Positions 24,549 to 37,407 of a DNA stretch of 64,000 bases are shown here, in pieces. The translations under genes and the position numbers were made by a program. Location: the NCBI GenBank assembly GCA_963978905.1, contig OZ022259.1:45712727-45776726 (forward strand), given 5' to 3'. Position 1 is the stretch's first letter; every line of letters begins with the position of its first letter. Under the pieces are notes generated by a model that saw only the letters and a list, made by a program, of their open reading frames with translations, was not told the DNA's origin and did not search any database. This DNA is from Trichostrongylus colubriformis. Lineage: Eukaryota > Nematoda > Chromadorea > Rhabditida > Trichostrongylidae.

Positions 24549-27500
24549 GTACGATTTATACCTTGTATAATATTTACTTTGTTTATACCACGTTTACAAG
24601 CATGAAAACAGTGACCAATACGGCCATCCCCGTTGCATGGGGCAAAACTATTCGAGCATGATTCCGTATGGAACTAGACTACATGGCGCATTCCAGTAAT
24701 GAATTGATTAACATCGAGAGAAGTTACACTTCTTAAATGGTAATCTACGGTAGTTCAGGGAAGTGCTATTTCTGCCCGTATTACTGTTCTTTGTTTACTG
24801 CGCTGTTTGTCACATTTCTTTCTATAGTGGGCCAAGTTTCATCGAGTTATTTGACATGGCTTTCACATCATACCAAAGACTTTCGTCTTCAAGTTTTCCA
24901 CACCAGTGCATTTTCCGTTATTATGCAGCCAGTTTATCGTATTAGCTACCTTTTAATACTTACAAACATAACTATCAAGCCGATTGAGCTTTGATTAGTA
25001 AGTCATAGTATCGGCTAAATGCACAACTCAAATCCATATCTCTTCGTTTTTGCATGGACGAATAATGCGTGACGGGTTCCGATCTTTAAAGACAGGGTAA
25101 GGTATAATCATGGTGGATTGTTGAATAATTTTGGAATATGAATTCGAGGTCCATAGTAGTGCAACAACAGAGAAAGAACGGGATAAAACGGTCAAAAACC
25201 CGAGAAACAGGAACCCGAAAACCCTCCTTTTGTGGGTTTCGCCACAGATCTTCTCTACTGAACTCGAAAATTCGTTTGAAAAATTCCAGTCTCTTCCCAT
25301 CTCGCATTTTGTTCTCGCTTCTAGCGGTGCTTGTAATCTACCCGTATTCCACTAGTCAAAGTGAACATTTTTTATGTGATATTCGACGGTTCCTTGTTTT
25401 TTGAAGCTTCAATTTCCAATCAGTTGAAAGTTAAAAAGCTGTTGGAGTCTCAAAAAGCTCTGTAGGAATGTTCAGCGGCGAGTTTTCCGATAATTGTGGA
25501 TGATGGAGTGGTGTAGCGCAGAGGCACCAACTTTTTCCTGGTAGTCGGCCAATTTCTTGAGACGATTTTTGCTACGTAAAGTGCTTCAAGAGTGCAACAA
25601 TTTTAAAACATGTCGTTTGATCGTTCAAAAACGTGCCAAAGGCCACTTTGGATGGTTCGTGATCGTAATATAAGCAAAGTACATATCGTTCTCTCACCAA
25701 TCAGAATGGCGCACACACTTCCTCATGGCTATTACATGCCATCTTTTGCGTTAGGGTAAATTGAGACGCACAAAAAGGATTTCACCGCGTTTTTATCTTA
25801 GGGATTGGAATGACGTAGTGACAAGAGTTCTCGCTAGCATAGTCCAGGGATCAAATCCTAGACCGTCGGACTCAGCGACCGCTCGGGCAGACTACGCCTT
25901 CTAATCCTGTGACGCAAATTAATTGATACGGCACCTTCTACTTGTTTGATGTGGGAAATGAAACACTATTTGTATATCGACATATCACTACGATTCTGAA
26001 TGAAATTGAAATACGTGGCGCATCTCTGGGAGATCGATCCCGCTTTGCTCATTATTTTTCACTGTTATCTTGTAATCGTTACGGGGTAGAGGTGACTACG
26101 GTTGCTGAAAATAACTCTCAGGCGATCTAGGTCTTTCATCCTCACGCACCGTTTGAATGAAGCCAAGCTTGTACGCAAATAAAAACAAGGAAGGAGGCGT
26201 CAGATGGTTCCTTGTCGTAGACAAGAAAGACCTTATTTACTTCGATCGTGAACAGGAATACATGCTGCGCTCCGTGAGAATTGGCCAATGCGCCCTCCTA
26301 GAAACAGTAGAATTAAGTGGTAAAGTGAGTGCAGTACAATTGATGGTATGCCCTTTGCGCAAGTTCTCATTTGTCATGTGATCGGTGATTCCTTGTCTGT
26401 TTGACAAGGCGTTGGGCGTAGTGACAGATGTCAAGGCCGACACAACAAAGTCCATAGGTCACACACAGAATTGGCTTTCAGCCACAAGTGCTTTGGGAAT
26501 GTTTGTACAACTGCTATACGGTGCCTGACACTTGGTTACGTAACATTTTGACGGCTCATGCAGAAAGGTTCAATAGAGGCAAACTTATGCGGGTGTAAAC
26601 ATCGATAGAACGTCTAACGTCTAAGGAACACGGGAACGGACAAGTTTTGCGACATGAGGCATGCGCGGTTGCATAGCGGGTGGTAGGATCATATATAGCC
26701 CAGCAAATGCAACCCAATAAAGTTACGTTGCGACTTTTCTAACAGTCCTTACTACAATGATTAGATGATTAGATTACTACAGCAGTGACACATTGGAATT
26801 TCAGCGAGCAAAATAATCGTAATCTTGCAACATTGGTGCACTTGCACATAGCACACTTAACCTCACGCCAGCCATTAAAATTTCCGTGCGAAAGCGCTCG
26901 TTGCTCATGATGTAGCGTTGTGTTGAGAAGATGGCGTGTTAAAGTTCTGCTGTGCGCAAGAAGGCTATTCACATTGAAGACTAATAATTTAAAAAGAAAG
27001 GTTCAGAAAAAAGGGGAGTAGCGAATTGCGCGTGTAGAGACATTTTTGTGAGATAGAGCGTAAAGGCTCTTATTTCGTGGCGTCCACAAGCCGTACAATG
27101 GCCCGAATACAAATGCAGATGCTGTCTTCTGATGGGTGTCGAATGCATGGCGCTTGAGTAGAGTAGGCTAGTAAATTAATGTAAATCAGTCTTTTCATTT
27201 GCAGTATAGGCTTCAGTTCGAGCAAAGACCAAATCAATGCAAAGCCATCATCTCAAAGGGGCCACGGAACTCCTTTTGAAAAATCCCTTCTTGGGGTCTT
27301 TATTGTGATCCCCACAGCAGTGCCTCGCATGCGCTGGCGAGACTGGGGCAAGTCGGCGGCTGACTAACTCGACCCCTTGACGTCTGCATCTCAAAATTGC
27401 CTTTAGCGGAGTCTTAGTACTCCTCTGATATCAAAATGGAACTTCACCATGAAAAGTTGTTCAGAGATTTAACGCTTTCGAACAGCGAACTTCAGTTTTT

Positions 27501-30500
27501 TTTTGAATTTTTATGACCAAGTGAAAACCACTCACCATCCATGCCGAAGATTTGAAAATGTGGCTGGGAAAGATTTGAAAAATTCGCATAGAAGTGCGAA
27601 TCATAAATGTTGATTAATCATTCTCTGGGATGCGCCACGCATTCTGCTCTCACTCAGAATCGTAGCGATTTGGCCTATGCAATGTCTGCGCGACCTGTCA
27701 TTGTACGGGTCAGTGTTTTTGCTTTCACGCACGAGTATGGTTCCGTTTACCGATCCCGGAGGGAAGAAAGGATTGGTTCGTGGAGATTCTGATCCCCAAA
27801 CATGTGAATGGGAGCGGCGCCGTTTTTAATTATACCCCCTTGGCAGTTTTCATAATGTGGTCAACATACATTTACATTATGATATTTACGAGTTAAAAAC
27901 CGAAACTGAATGGTGCAATATCCTCAGCACGCCACATTACCGAATTACTCAGCGAGTTTGCATTTGTTCACAGTCTCTCTGTGCCAGAATGGTGCGCAGC
28001 GAATACTTTCCACTTCCGGATCGTATAGTCTGACCGTTGAAAGTAAACACATGGATTAGGAAATGAAAAGTGAGTCTCCATTGTTTGATGTTACGCAATC
28101 CAGTCGCGAGGATGCTGTTCCACACACAAAATCTTTCCAAGTGCTTGCGAGCGAAATTTCTCGAGCGGTAACTTCTTTTTGAGCTTTCTACTCGAAAGGC
28201 TCTCCATTGTAATAGTTCCGTATTGTTGCTTCGGTCACGGCTGGTACACGATTAGTCACGAGTACTACCAGGCAGGAGTGCTAGGGGTGTGTGTCATTAG
28301 AACAGAATATTCGTGTCGTTGCGTGCGAGATAGGGCCACCGTATAAAGTTGAGTACTGATTGAATTTCATTCCCTATTATTTATTTTAAACAGAAGACGC
28401 GTTCGTTCTGGAACAAAACGGAATGCGGCGGTTGTAGCTCGCACGCAACGCGTCGCATGCCGCGACGCTGATTTTCTGTCCGATGACACATGTTCGAGGG
28501 TCATGAGCCCACAATGGTGCGCAAAGCTGTGATTCTATTCTGCTTTCATGGCAACCACATCACGCACCTGATGAACTTAATGCGTGCTTCTGCGAACGAA
28601 AGGCACCTTTGAGCCTTCCGGTGGAACTTCTACGCCGTAATGTGTCATCGGCCTCCATTCCGTAGACTGCTGTAGGAAGGGTCTCCTAGCAGCCATCGGT
28701 GACCAACCACATAACGTTAGTCCGCGATATACAGAGAATCAAATCCGTGTGTGACTTACTTTCGCAGAAAATTCGTGTCTTTGCGGGGGCCCAACACACC
28801 TTCGCTCTAATTTGGATAGATGCTCGGCATCTCATGTGGGGTAACTATTCTAGCATAAGTAAAAAGGCTAGACTCCTGGGGGGCTCAATCAAGGCTTTTG
28901 CCCGGTATATGCCATCGAACTGATTCACGGTCCTGATCCACCTTCTCCTGATATTTGAGGTTTGTGACAGGACACTCGAATAAGGTCATCACGGTCGACA
29001 TGTGTCTGGCTGGTGACACTGTGAATTGGCCGTTTGCCAGCGGCTGCCGCCTCTTCGCTTGACCTGAACCAATTTAAGTCTCCTGCTGCATGCTTTGAGA
29101 ATGGGACACTTGATGGTGGATCACTGAAGGAAGAGAAAAACCAAGTATTAAAAGTTACTATGAAAATAAAAGATGCTATACACGTAATTGGTTCTTCTTT
29201 AGACAAGAGAATCTCAAGTTTTCCTTGTACCATCTCTCTCAAAGGATCAATCGCTCATGATCATTCCGTACATTTCTGATGGCATTTGATAGCTGACTTT
29301 CTTTAGCACAACTATCACCATTGAGATCTGTGTCGCGTAAGACCTAGCAGTTCCAATGACCGCACGCATCACTGGCCAACAATTACACAGTAGGTACATC
29401 GGTTCTTCTAAATAGAAGATCGACTACATTCTTCAATGTGATCAAAACCTTCCATTTTGCTGTGTTCTAGCACGTTCTTTGGGCAGTTCTGATAACAATC
29501 GCTGCGCCGCAGCTGAACGGATGTTCATTTGTGCGGAGTTTTTTTGCACAGTGTGCGCGAGACGTACAAACGTTCAATCGCGTTACAAAAGCGTAGAGAG
29601 AAGGCGATTGACCTCTTGGTGGGTGCTAGGCTGCACGACCGGCACCAATTCGACGTGCCAAAGTGCACACGCGTTACTTGGCCTCGATCGTCACTGTCGC
29701 GCAAAGCCTTGAGATGAATCAGACTGAAACCGGAGTTCGGCACTCGAATTCCCAGCGGTTACTCGCCGGAAAGAAGAAGAGGGAGATGCTTCGCAGGGAT
29801 TCGAAGAGCAGGGCATTCCCAGGTGTCGAGAAAAGCCGCTCCAAGGGGGACAAAATACAATCCCTCCCCCTTCTTGACCTCTACAAGGCCAGTAACTTTG
29901 CGGGATTATATAGTTGCAATGTGTTTTTACCTAAAGCAAAATGATATTTATTCCACATTTGCTCACACGGATTCGCCGTGAAATACCATTTGTTTCCCAT
30001 ATGCTTATTGAGAAGTTAGATTTTGGTGCCTATCGCTGAACTCTACAGGTACGACCCCCCCCCCCTCCGCCATCTTATTCAGTCAAATACGATTCGACTT
30101 CCGCTGCACCCTGTCGTAAAAGAAGGAGAAGATGCTTTGAAAGGGATGAACTAGTTAGAGTTGATCAGTCTGCTCTGGAATGCGCCACGCCTCTCAATGC
30201 TCCTTAGAAATGTTTGTTCGAATCGCTTGAATGCGTTTTTTGACTTTTGCAAATGCTCAGCAATACCAGTCGATTTTATTTTTCTCAAAAAAAAAAATCG
30301 AAGCACCCATGTGAAGCACAGCTTTGTAGACATCGGATTTGTTCTAAAGAATCGTTATGGGATTGTGCTAACCTTTGCACGACATCAGCTCAGCAATAGG
30401 TTGTAATGAGGTTCCAGTGTAAATAATAAGCCAACTATTACACGACCTTTCATACCTCTTCGGAAATCTGATTTTCGTTCTCGATTTGGGATCATAGGTG

Positions 30501-31102
30501 AACGATTTAGTTTATTCTTTTTTCGGAATTACAATATGAATTCTGATTGGATTTCTATTTCCCTTTAACTTGTGTGCGCCACTAATGAGCTGAGGAACGA
30601 AGGCAGTGGGCATTGCAGATTGGTCGACCGTTAGAAATGGAGGGAAAGGTATCAAAAAGTGCAGCGGTGAAGAAAAACGAAATGAAATCGCAAAAACCAT
30701 GAAGAAGGAGCTCATAGCCCCCTCGCTCGGCTTAACAGCAATCGTCACAGCGTGCCGCTGTATCGATCGGAAAATTATGAATATGTGGTGTGTGGCGGTC
30801 ATGCGTGGCGCTGTGCGTGCCCGGTTACGCGCTCGTTTGTGGGAGGAGCTATCCTACAGGCTGTGTCCTAATGAGGAACGTACAGCGAATCTGACTTCAT
30901 TTCACAATTAACATATTCCGCCCTTCTAAACAACAAAATTATCGCTCCTACTGTCACCAAGCGCATATTACGCAGCATTGTTATTTCAAATAGAAACCAG
31001 GTAAATAACAGATTGTTCAGGTGGATAGAAATATCAATTTACAAGTGAAAGGCTTCAGCTTGAGCATTTTTCAGATTGTATTTCCCACAATTTATATTTT
31101 AG
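24549..31102 (+). other. Intron 1 of SWEET gene
   Basis: This 6.6 kb intron contains a tRNA-like segment near 25810-25890 (box-B-like GGGATCAAATCC), a SINE-like minus-strand copy (27605-27790) and a partial one at about 30165. It has scattered open frames with no family match. 28.0-29.9 kb is moderately GC-rich but shows no gene I can support. Confidence 0.5.
27605..27790 (-). repeat. SINE-like repeat, minus-strand copy
   Basis: Read on the minus strand it contains GGGATCGGTAAACGGAACCA TACTCGTG, then AACACTGACCCGTACA, and ends with GTGGCGCATCCCAGAG. The same order occurs in the copies at 31565-31850 (minus) and 56465-56665 (plus). The copy is partial at its 5' end. Confidence 0.5.
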
Positions 31103-31267
31103 CGGTTGCTGAGAAAAGTGATCGGCGCTGAATGTATTGCTATTGGTTTAATGCTGTATGCGGTGAACTATGCTGGATTTGAAGACAATGGACGAGAAAC
31201 GCTGGGCGTGATTTGCGTCGTTCTCAATATTGCCAGCATTGGAGCACCATTATTTCAAATCGGCGAG
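31103..31267 (+). CDS. SWEET sugar transporter, exon 2
   Basis: Phase-0 exon of 55 codons after TATTTTAG, donor GAG|GTATTT. It encodes the linker helix and the start of the second triple-helix repeat: RLLRKVIGAECIAIGLMLYA, then TLGVICVVLNIASIGAPLFQ and IGE. The last segment is the diagnostic second-repeat motif (family pattern GxxCxxxNxxxxxSPLxxxxxV), with Ala in place of the usual Ser. Exon 1 to exon 2 is separated by 6.6 kb of repeats but the protein is continuous without a missing segment. Confidence 0.93.
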
Positions 31268-31564
31268 GTATTTTTTTTTTTTTGAAAAAATTATTTGGGT
31301 GGTGACAAATCATTGACGTCATTATAATCCAATGAATGAATGTGAAATAATGACTCACTCGTTTGGCCACCGGACACAAAGGCCAGTTCGATACAGTACT
31401 TCGCATAGATTGAAACAGCTGCCACTTTACCTGGTTGGGTGACGGAGAGTTAATTTTGAAGAGCAAAACACGCAAACTTTTTCTTCTGAATTTTTTCGAA
31501 GGTTTTATTCGTGGTACATTTGTGTTGACATAATGAGATTGTTACATGCTATCGCATAAAATCG

Positions 31565-31850
31565 CAAAAACACTCGTCGTTCACCACCCATTTTTGGGAT
31601 GCGCCATGCACCCTACTTCCGTGGATCATAGTGGCTATCGACGCGATTTAACCCAATATGACTTTCTGAGGCCAGCATGCGTTCATGTCGGTGTTTTCAT
31701 CATTCCAGACAAGTATGGTGCCAATTCACGGACCCCAGAGGTCTGGGATCAAATACAGCCCTTGATCAGTATTCATCACCAGACCATGCTAGCAAGAGCG
31801 ACACCAATCGTCACCACCCACGGTCTGGCATGCCATTAGACTGTGATTAA
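31565..31850 (-). repeat. tRNA-derived SINE-like repeat, most complete minus copy
   Basis: On the minus strand the head reads GGTGGTGACGATTGGTGTCG CTC (box-A-like) and then CTGTATTTGATCCCAGA (box-B-like). A body CCGTGAATTGGCACCATACT TGTCTGG and tail GGCGCATCCCAAAAATG follow. A shared body with 56465-56665 and a shared tail with 27605, 30165 and 36670 support a dispersed SINE family. Box assignment is by eye. Confidence 0.5.
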
Positions 31851-31924
31851 ATACCCAAACTGAAGCTGCGAGAATTATTGAGTTTTTCTTTGTCACGTGT
31901 AAACCTTGGTTGGAATTGACATGA

Positions 31925-32298
31925 CGGGTGTATGTATATCGTTAAATGAAATTTCCGCTTTATTGCGTGGCATTCGCGGCGCTATCAGCGGAAGTTGGCG
32001 TAGCTGGTTCTAAAGGGCTCCCCCCCCCCCCCACAGGTTGAGCCCATTCCACTCTGGGCACAATGTATTGGTACTGTGGGAGCCTTTCAAAGAAATAGTA
32101 CTCGAACACCGACAGAGTAGAATATGGTGCTATCGCAATGATGGGGGGGGGACATCCTATGAGAAGTCACACTCCTAAGTATCTCTGAGGAACCATTGCG
32201 CACTCAAGCCTTTTGTGCCCAAGCCTCAGTAGCGGAAGGAATGGGCTCTCTCTCCTGCGTGGGGCTGCGCGAAATTTTGACCTAACGATATACACCCG
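31925..32298. mobile_element. MITE family E, copy 1
   Basis: CGGGTGTATGTATATCGTTA AATGAAATTTCCGC on the left mirrors GCGCGAAATTTTGACCTAAC GATATACACCCG on the right. The interior has poly-C and poly-G runs. A second copy is at 63204-63441. It lies in SWEET intron 2. Confidence 0.7.
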
Positions 32299-34044
32299 GT
32301 AGGACTAGTCAGTATCATCACTCCATCATGGAGCAAGTGTGTCCTCAACTTGATCGTCGAAATATCACCCGCACCTTCCTTCACAAGCCGCTGCAATAAC
32401 TTTTGCCCTTACGAGTTGGCTATCCCGCAGAGTTAAAGCAAAGGGAGGTCATTGGGTTTTGTTTTGCCCGCATAACATGGATGCGTGGGACTCCCCCAGG
32501 CTAGTAATGTTCATGAGTGGGTAATACTGTGAGAACGCTTTCAAATAGATAGGTTACTGAGCTCTTGCCTACAGATGTTTATCCAACATTATTTGCGCGG
32601 CGTCATAGGTATTTGTGGCCGATCGCTATAATACAGGATGGTTCTCATGTGGCTTGTTCAATCAGCAGCTGGTTACATTGGGGTGTCTGTGAGACAGTAG
32701 GTACTCAGTCAAAATAACCTCTGCGTAACACGTCATTATTACTATTTCCGGAACTATTTACCCAAAGCAACCCCACCACAATGATCCTCGATGGGATGAA
32801 AGAGGTGGTTTTTGGGGAACATTCCTATTTGGCTAGAAACTCATGATCAGAGGTAGTCCGACCCCTAGAACATTCACTTAGCGCAAAACCGCTTACCGCC
32901 CCAACCGCAGGCGCCGGCTCTGAATAGAATTAATCTTCACATTGCTGAGTCGCGAGCTCCAGACGGTACTGCGCCAAGTAAGTGTCAGTTCTTGTTTTAC
33001 GGTCGAACTATTCTCGGATACAAGTTTTAGCCAAATCGGAATGTTCACTAAAAATCACTCCTTTTACCCCACTAAGTCTCGAGGAAGTGGGGTTGCTTTG
33101 GGTAAATAGTGCCCTATTTTCCATGGTTGCAGGAATTATGAAACGGAGAGGAGCAGGGTGTTCCACAATGGATGCATCGGCTTTGGGCCAGCTGAACTTG
33201 TCTCGTTTTTTGACAGTCGCTGTGAAACCAAGTACTAGTTACCTATGAGCGTGCAAAGATACCAAGAAGAATATTTTGATCGATGGGTCTAAGTGAAAAT
33301 AGAAGTGTTTGGTAGTGCGATAGTGTAGAGAAATAAGGAATGAAATAACCCGAAACTGTGAAGATGGATTTCCTATTCTTCCCACTGACTTCCATAGCGG
33401 AGATGTCTGAAGGCGCCCCTCAAGGCAGACGTATCTGTCGAACCGCATGTGTCTGTGACGTGTGGCGTCTATACGCAGCATGTAACGCGCTCATTTGCGG
33501 ATGGAGCTGGAAGAGCGAAGATCCGCAAGGTCTGTGGGACTGGAGGGCTCGACTAGAATTAGAGAACCTGCTCCAGTGCGATTTACACCTCGTCACACCT
33601 ATTTCGTAATAAAAACATTTCCCTTTTAAAACTCGAACAACTCACTATGGCGCTTTTTGAAGTGGTGTTCATGGTGGTCGTGTACGAGGGAAAGGGAAGG
33701 ATCAGTAAAGGAGGATGATGAGCAACTTTCTGTAAACTCAGTAGCACTATGGGGGCTCTGCAAGTCGCGCGATAGACTTGGTCAGCTCGACTTTGTGTGT
33801 TATAAGTTTACTACATTATCTCTCCTCGATATACCGCTGTTTTTTACACGGGCGCATACTCGGTACCACAAAGCTATGGTGAACCGACCAGTGAGTTACC
33901 TCCTTTTCATAAATTTATCGATATTAGTGGCTGTCTTGGCCTACACACTCCTATCAGCGGCGAATTTTTTTCGTTTTTTTTGATTTTTTTTTCTCAAAAT
34001 AATAAGTCGGGTGAGTACAGTGACGAGTGGCTCCGCTCACACTC

Positions 34045-34375
34045 GCCATGTGCTCGGATCGGACCCCGAATGAACGCCCGTCCCGCCCAACCATGCTTTT
34101 CATGCCTTGGTGTTCGGTGCATTGTCACCAATCCGGAAGGTTACAGCTGCGTTCATACTCAGCGAAGGCAGGGCGTTGCGGCGTTCACAGGCAGCGAAGC
34201 AGAGTGGCACGAGAGAGGTGCAGAGACGACGCAGGCCGCGAGGCAGGGTGGCATAGGCAGAGACGCAGAAACACGCAGCAGCCACGCCCGGCCCCCGGCA
34301 CCACAGATATGAACGCGGGTCAAAAGCACTGACATGTACAACGGCTGGCCTACGTGAATCATGCTATAGAGCTAT
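34045..34375 (+). repeat. SINE-like copy interrupted by a family P MITE
   Basis: SINE-body sequence GGATCGGACCCCGAATGAAC GCCCG...GCATTGTCACCAATCCGGAAG is broken at about 34140. It resumes after about 34318 with GGTCAAAAGCACTGACATGT ACAACGGCTGGCC, the 3' part seen intact at 56465-56665. The insert (about 34143-34318) begins CAGCTGCGTTCATACTCAGC and ends ATATGAACGCGGG and is rich in GAGACGCAG motifs. Confidence 0.5.
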
Positions 34376-34478
34376 AAAGCGAACTGCATTCAAAAGTGTG
34401 TCGACATTTTAGAAGGATTTGTTCGTTGTCGAATGTTTCTTCCTTATCGTTTATTTCAAAGTATTGAAATTTGTTAAG

Positions 34479-34592
34479 GTCATTCGAACGAAAAACTCTG
34501 AGTCATTACCACTTCCGTTGTGTTTGGCATGTTTCGCCGTCAGCCTGCAATGGTTGTTGTATGGAATACTTGTGAACGACTATGTTATACAG
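34479..34592 (+). CDS. SWEET sugar transporter, exon 3
   Basis: 38 codons, phase 0 at both ends (acceptor TTGTTAAG, donor CAG|GTACGT). Reads [20 protein letters not shown] then [32 protein letters not shown] matches the SWEET signature VxxTKSxExMPFxL, and [13 protein letters not shown] matches SxxWxxYGxLxxD. The helix carries the Trp and Tyr expected near the transport path. Confidence 0.95.
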
Positions 34593-34744
34593 GTACGTTT
34601 TTCATATGTGTGATAGAGCGGTAGCAAAACTCATATGTCACAACATCAACACCATACGTCACAGGACGTATAAATAAATATGTACATAAATAAATAAACA
34701 AATGAATAAATAATTAAATGTTTTCTTCATAGCTATCAATACTT

Positions 34745-35181
34745 GAAGGCACACCTCGCGAAAATTGAGAGCTATCGCGCGTGTTACAGGATGTAGAGGC
34801 TCTGATTCATCCACTAGTGAAGAAAAATGAATCGAAACCCCCCAAAACCACCAAAAATAAAGCATCCTGCCCTCATTCCTCGAAGAGCTTTTTTTCGATG
34901 ATATCGTGCAAAATGCTGCCATATCACCTCTTCTCCCCTGTTGATGCTACCTTCGTTATCGATATCGCTGTCTTATCTTGTCTTATCGCGAGTTCCCCTC
35001 TCATCTATGCCGGCTGTGATTCGGCTCGGTGGGCTCAACTCGGCGCAGGTCGACCAGGCCGTACGCGGCGGGGATGGGTAAGCCGTGGCGCCGTGAAAAG
35101 GGCGCAATCTTCACAACTATCCAAGGGTCTCCTGCCTTGAGAAGGTAAGGACCATTTGATTATTGCGTGGTGTGCCTTTAA
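34745..35181. mobile_element. MITE family G, copy 1
   Basis: Left end GAAGGCACACCTCGCGAAAA, right end TTATTGCGTGGTGTGCCTTT. Interior landmarks GTGTTACAGGATGTAGA, GCTCGGTGGGCTCAA and GCAATCTTCACAACTATCCA recur in the copy at 45507-45970. It lies in SWEET intron 3. Confidence 0.8.
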
Positions 35182-35701
35182 ACTGCTGGATATTACCTGA
35201 GTTGAGAGCTGTCAGCGGCTAGAGCGTTGTTCAAACCTTCGCACCCAACGTTAATTTGCTTCCCACCCTGCGTCTGTGACCACCTGCATGTCGCCTCTTT
35301 GCTCCCAGCTCTCTTGCGTCCAAACCCCGTCGTCCGCCACTTTGGGAAGCTCTATTTCAACTGGATTCTGTCTATGCGCGTGGAACCTTACATGCGGCCC
35401 TTAGTAACTTCAAATACTCCCACATAAATATGTGGGTGGACTCAAATTTCCGTGGACTGCGTGGATTTATACAATATAGCCACCGGTTAAAGCCCGTTGC
35501 GTTCTGCGTGTGGGTGGAGTGACAACGAACGTTGCGCGATCCTCATTGACGGGCTCCTTTCTGCCGGTTGCTCCTCATTATTGCCCTTCCAGCGTTGGCT
35601 CTGACTGCCGATTCTCTTCGTGCACGCATTGAGATGCAACTTTCCCGTGACTACATCAGAAACCTCGCTTACGTTTATACTGAAAACAGCGACACTAACT
35701 A

Positions 35702-36172
35702 GGGAAGGGTTTCAACTTCCCATGGAACTTCGAAATGAGACCCGGGGGGATCGATAGAGCTTCGAACGCTGATTATAACTGTAAAAATCGAAATTGCCAA
35801 ATGGCATTTTGAAGCGAGTTACGAGGAGTCAAAGTTCGCCTGTGACACCTCATTGGTGAGGCACTTTGCCATCAGCACGGCCGTTCCTAAGCCAGCATCG
35901 ACCACCGTGACTTAGTGGTAGTGTCTAACTCAATCCTGCAGGTCTGGAAAACTAACAGTAAGCCACGGTGGTCGATGCTGGCTTAGGAACGGCCGAGCTG
36001 ATGGCAAAATGCCTCGCCAATGAGGTGTCACAGGCGAACTTTGACCCCTCGTAACTCGCTTCAAAACGCCATTTGGCAATTTTGGTTTTCAAACTTATAA
36101 TCAGCGTTCAAAGCTCTATCGATCCCCTCCGGGTCTCATTTCAAAGTTCCATGGGAAGTTGAAACCCTTCCC
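35702..36172. mobile_element. Near-perfect long hairpin element K in SWEET intron 3
   Basis: Arms 35702-35909 and 35964-36172 are inverse complements over about 208 bp with only scattered mismatches, separated by a 54-nt loop. The ends GGGAAGGGTTTCAACTTCC / GGAAGTTGAAACCCTTCCC are flanked by TA on both sides (35700-35701, 36173-36174), a Tc1/mariner-type target duplication. If transcribed as part of the SWEET pre-mRNA, the intron would fold into a long double-stranded RNA 90 nt upstream of the last exon. No coding capacity. Confidence 0.9.
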
Positions 36173-36259
36173 TAGTAAGATGATGAAAGGATGGAGCACG
36201 GATATGTCTTCCTATGAGTGTAGATGGATTCTCCTTTTTAGTCCAACGCAATGTTTCAG

Positions 36260-36388
36260 GTGCCGAATTACATAGCAACATTACTATCGATAGTACAGCT
36301 CTCATTATTTGTTATCTATCCACGACGACCAACATTTGTCGAAATGGAGGAGCCACTTTATTCTGTAAATAGGCACCATGACATGTAA
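36260..36388 (+). CDS. SWEET sugar transporter, last exon
   Basis: 42 codons plus TAA, phase 0 after ATGTTTCAG. Begins VPNYIATLLSIVQLSLFVIY (seventh helix, family pattern IPNxxGxxLxxxQLxLFxxYP) and ends with a short polar tail, PRRPTFVEMEEPLYSVNRHH, then DM. The four exons total 229 residues, the usual SWEET size, with no internal damage, so the gene is likely functional. Confidence 0.94.
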   Translation: MPNYIATLLSIVQLSLFVIYPRRPTFVEMEEPLYSVNRHHDM

Positions 36389-36393
36389 ATAAA
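36388..36393 (+). terminator. Poly(A) signal of SWEET gene
   Basis: AATAAA overlaps the last base of the TAA stop region and would give an extremely short 3' UTR of some 15-25 nt. Very compact 3' UTRs do occur in nematodes. A later AATAAA-type hexamer (GATAATAAAAGATAAAG near 36630) is an alternative. Confidence 0.5.
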
Positions 36394-37407
36394 AGATGAA
36401 TATCAGTCTTCACCGGGAAAGCGATGTCGAGTCGAATGTATTAGATAAACAAGTCATAGATTTTACAGTCGTGGCAAAAATATGTAAATAAGTAATCAAG
36501 TAAATGAACACCCAAAGGAATGCCACACTCACTGATCCCGCCCACTTCACGAGTACTGCCCACTGAGTTTAACAGAATAAGCATTTTTTGTTCCTGTTTT
36601 GTTTGTTGTTTTTTGTGTTCATTTTCTGATGATAATAAAAGATAAAGCATATGTAGCATCAGTCAATTCTTGTTTGGGATGCGCCACACATTCTATTTTA
36701 TGGCATTGGTCCATAATTGTCGGATTAAAGTCAAAATGTCAGCATGATTCACCATTATACACCCTCACCTGCATTTGGAGTTTGGGAACTGACCGGTTTC
36801 CGGTACGCGATGTGGAAAAATATGAACAGGATTTTTTTTAAACGATCAGTTTTGGCGATTAGCGTACAATTTCATAAAATTAACATTTATGCGCGTGAAC
36901 CCATTCGTACAACATCGGTTTGAGTTCTATTTGTTACATTGCTTAATTAAAATAAACTGCTAGCTATAACCATCACCTTTATGTGCCTTTATTGTGACCA
37001 CAGCGTAATCGCCAATGGTTGATTAAGTAATTTTCACCCTTGAAAATTCGCAAGAAGAGGGAAATGGAGTCGGTGTTTGTCAGCATTGCCTCCGACCCAC
37101 TGAGAATGATCTTGGAGCACTTCCTATGGTGATCCATTCGCTTCTATTCAGGCTTCCAGCATGACCAGGCAGCGTACGGGTAGGTGCTATCCGGGCAAGA
37201 AATAGGCGCTACGGTGTACGGCGTGCAACGTAACGTGTGCGAGTTTGAGGAGCCGTTCTAGTTGGGTCCTGAAGCGATTATGGTGGTATGCGCCATATTT
37301 CAAGCATAATCAACCTAACGTAGGTCACAAATAATACGGCCCTCCAACCCTCATACTTTGCGACGAGGGACGTGACTGCGTTCGCAGGCATTGATGTGGA
37401 GTTATAC

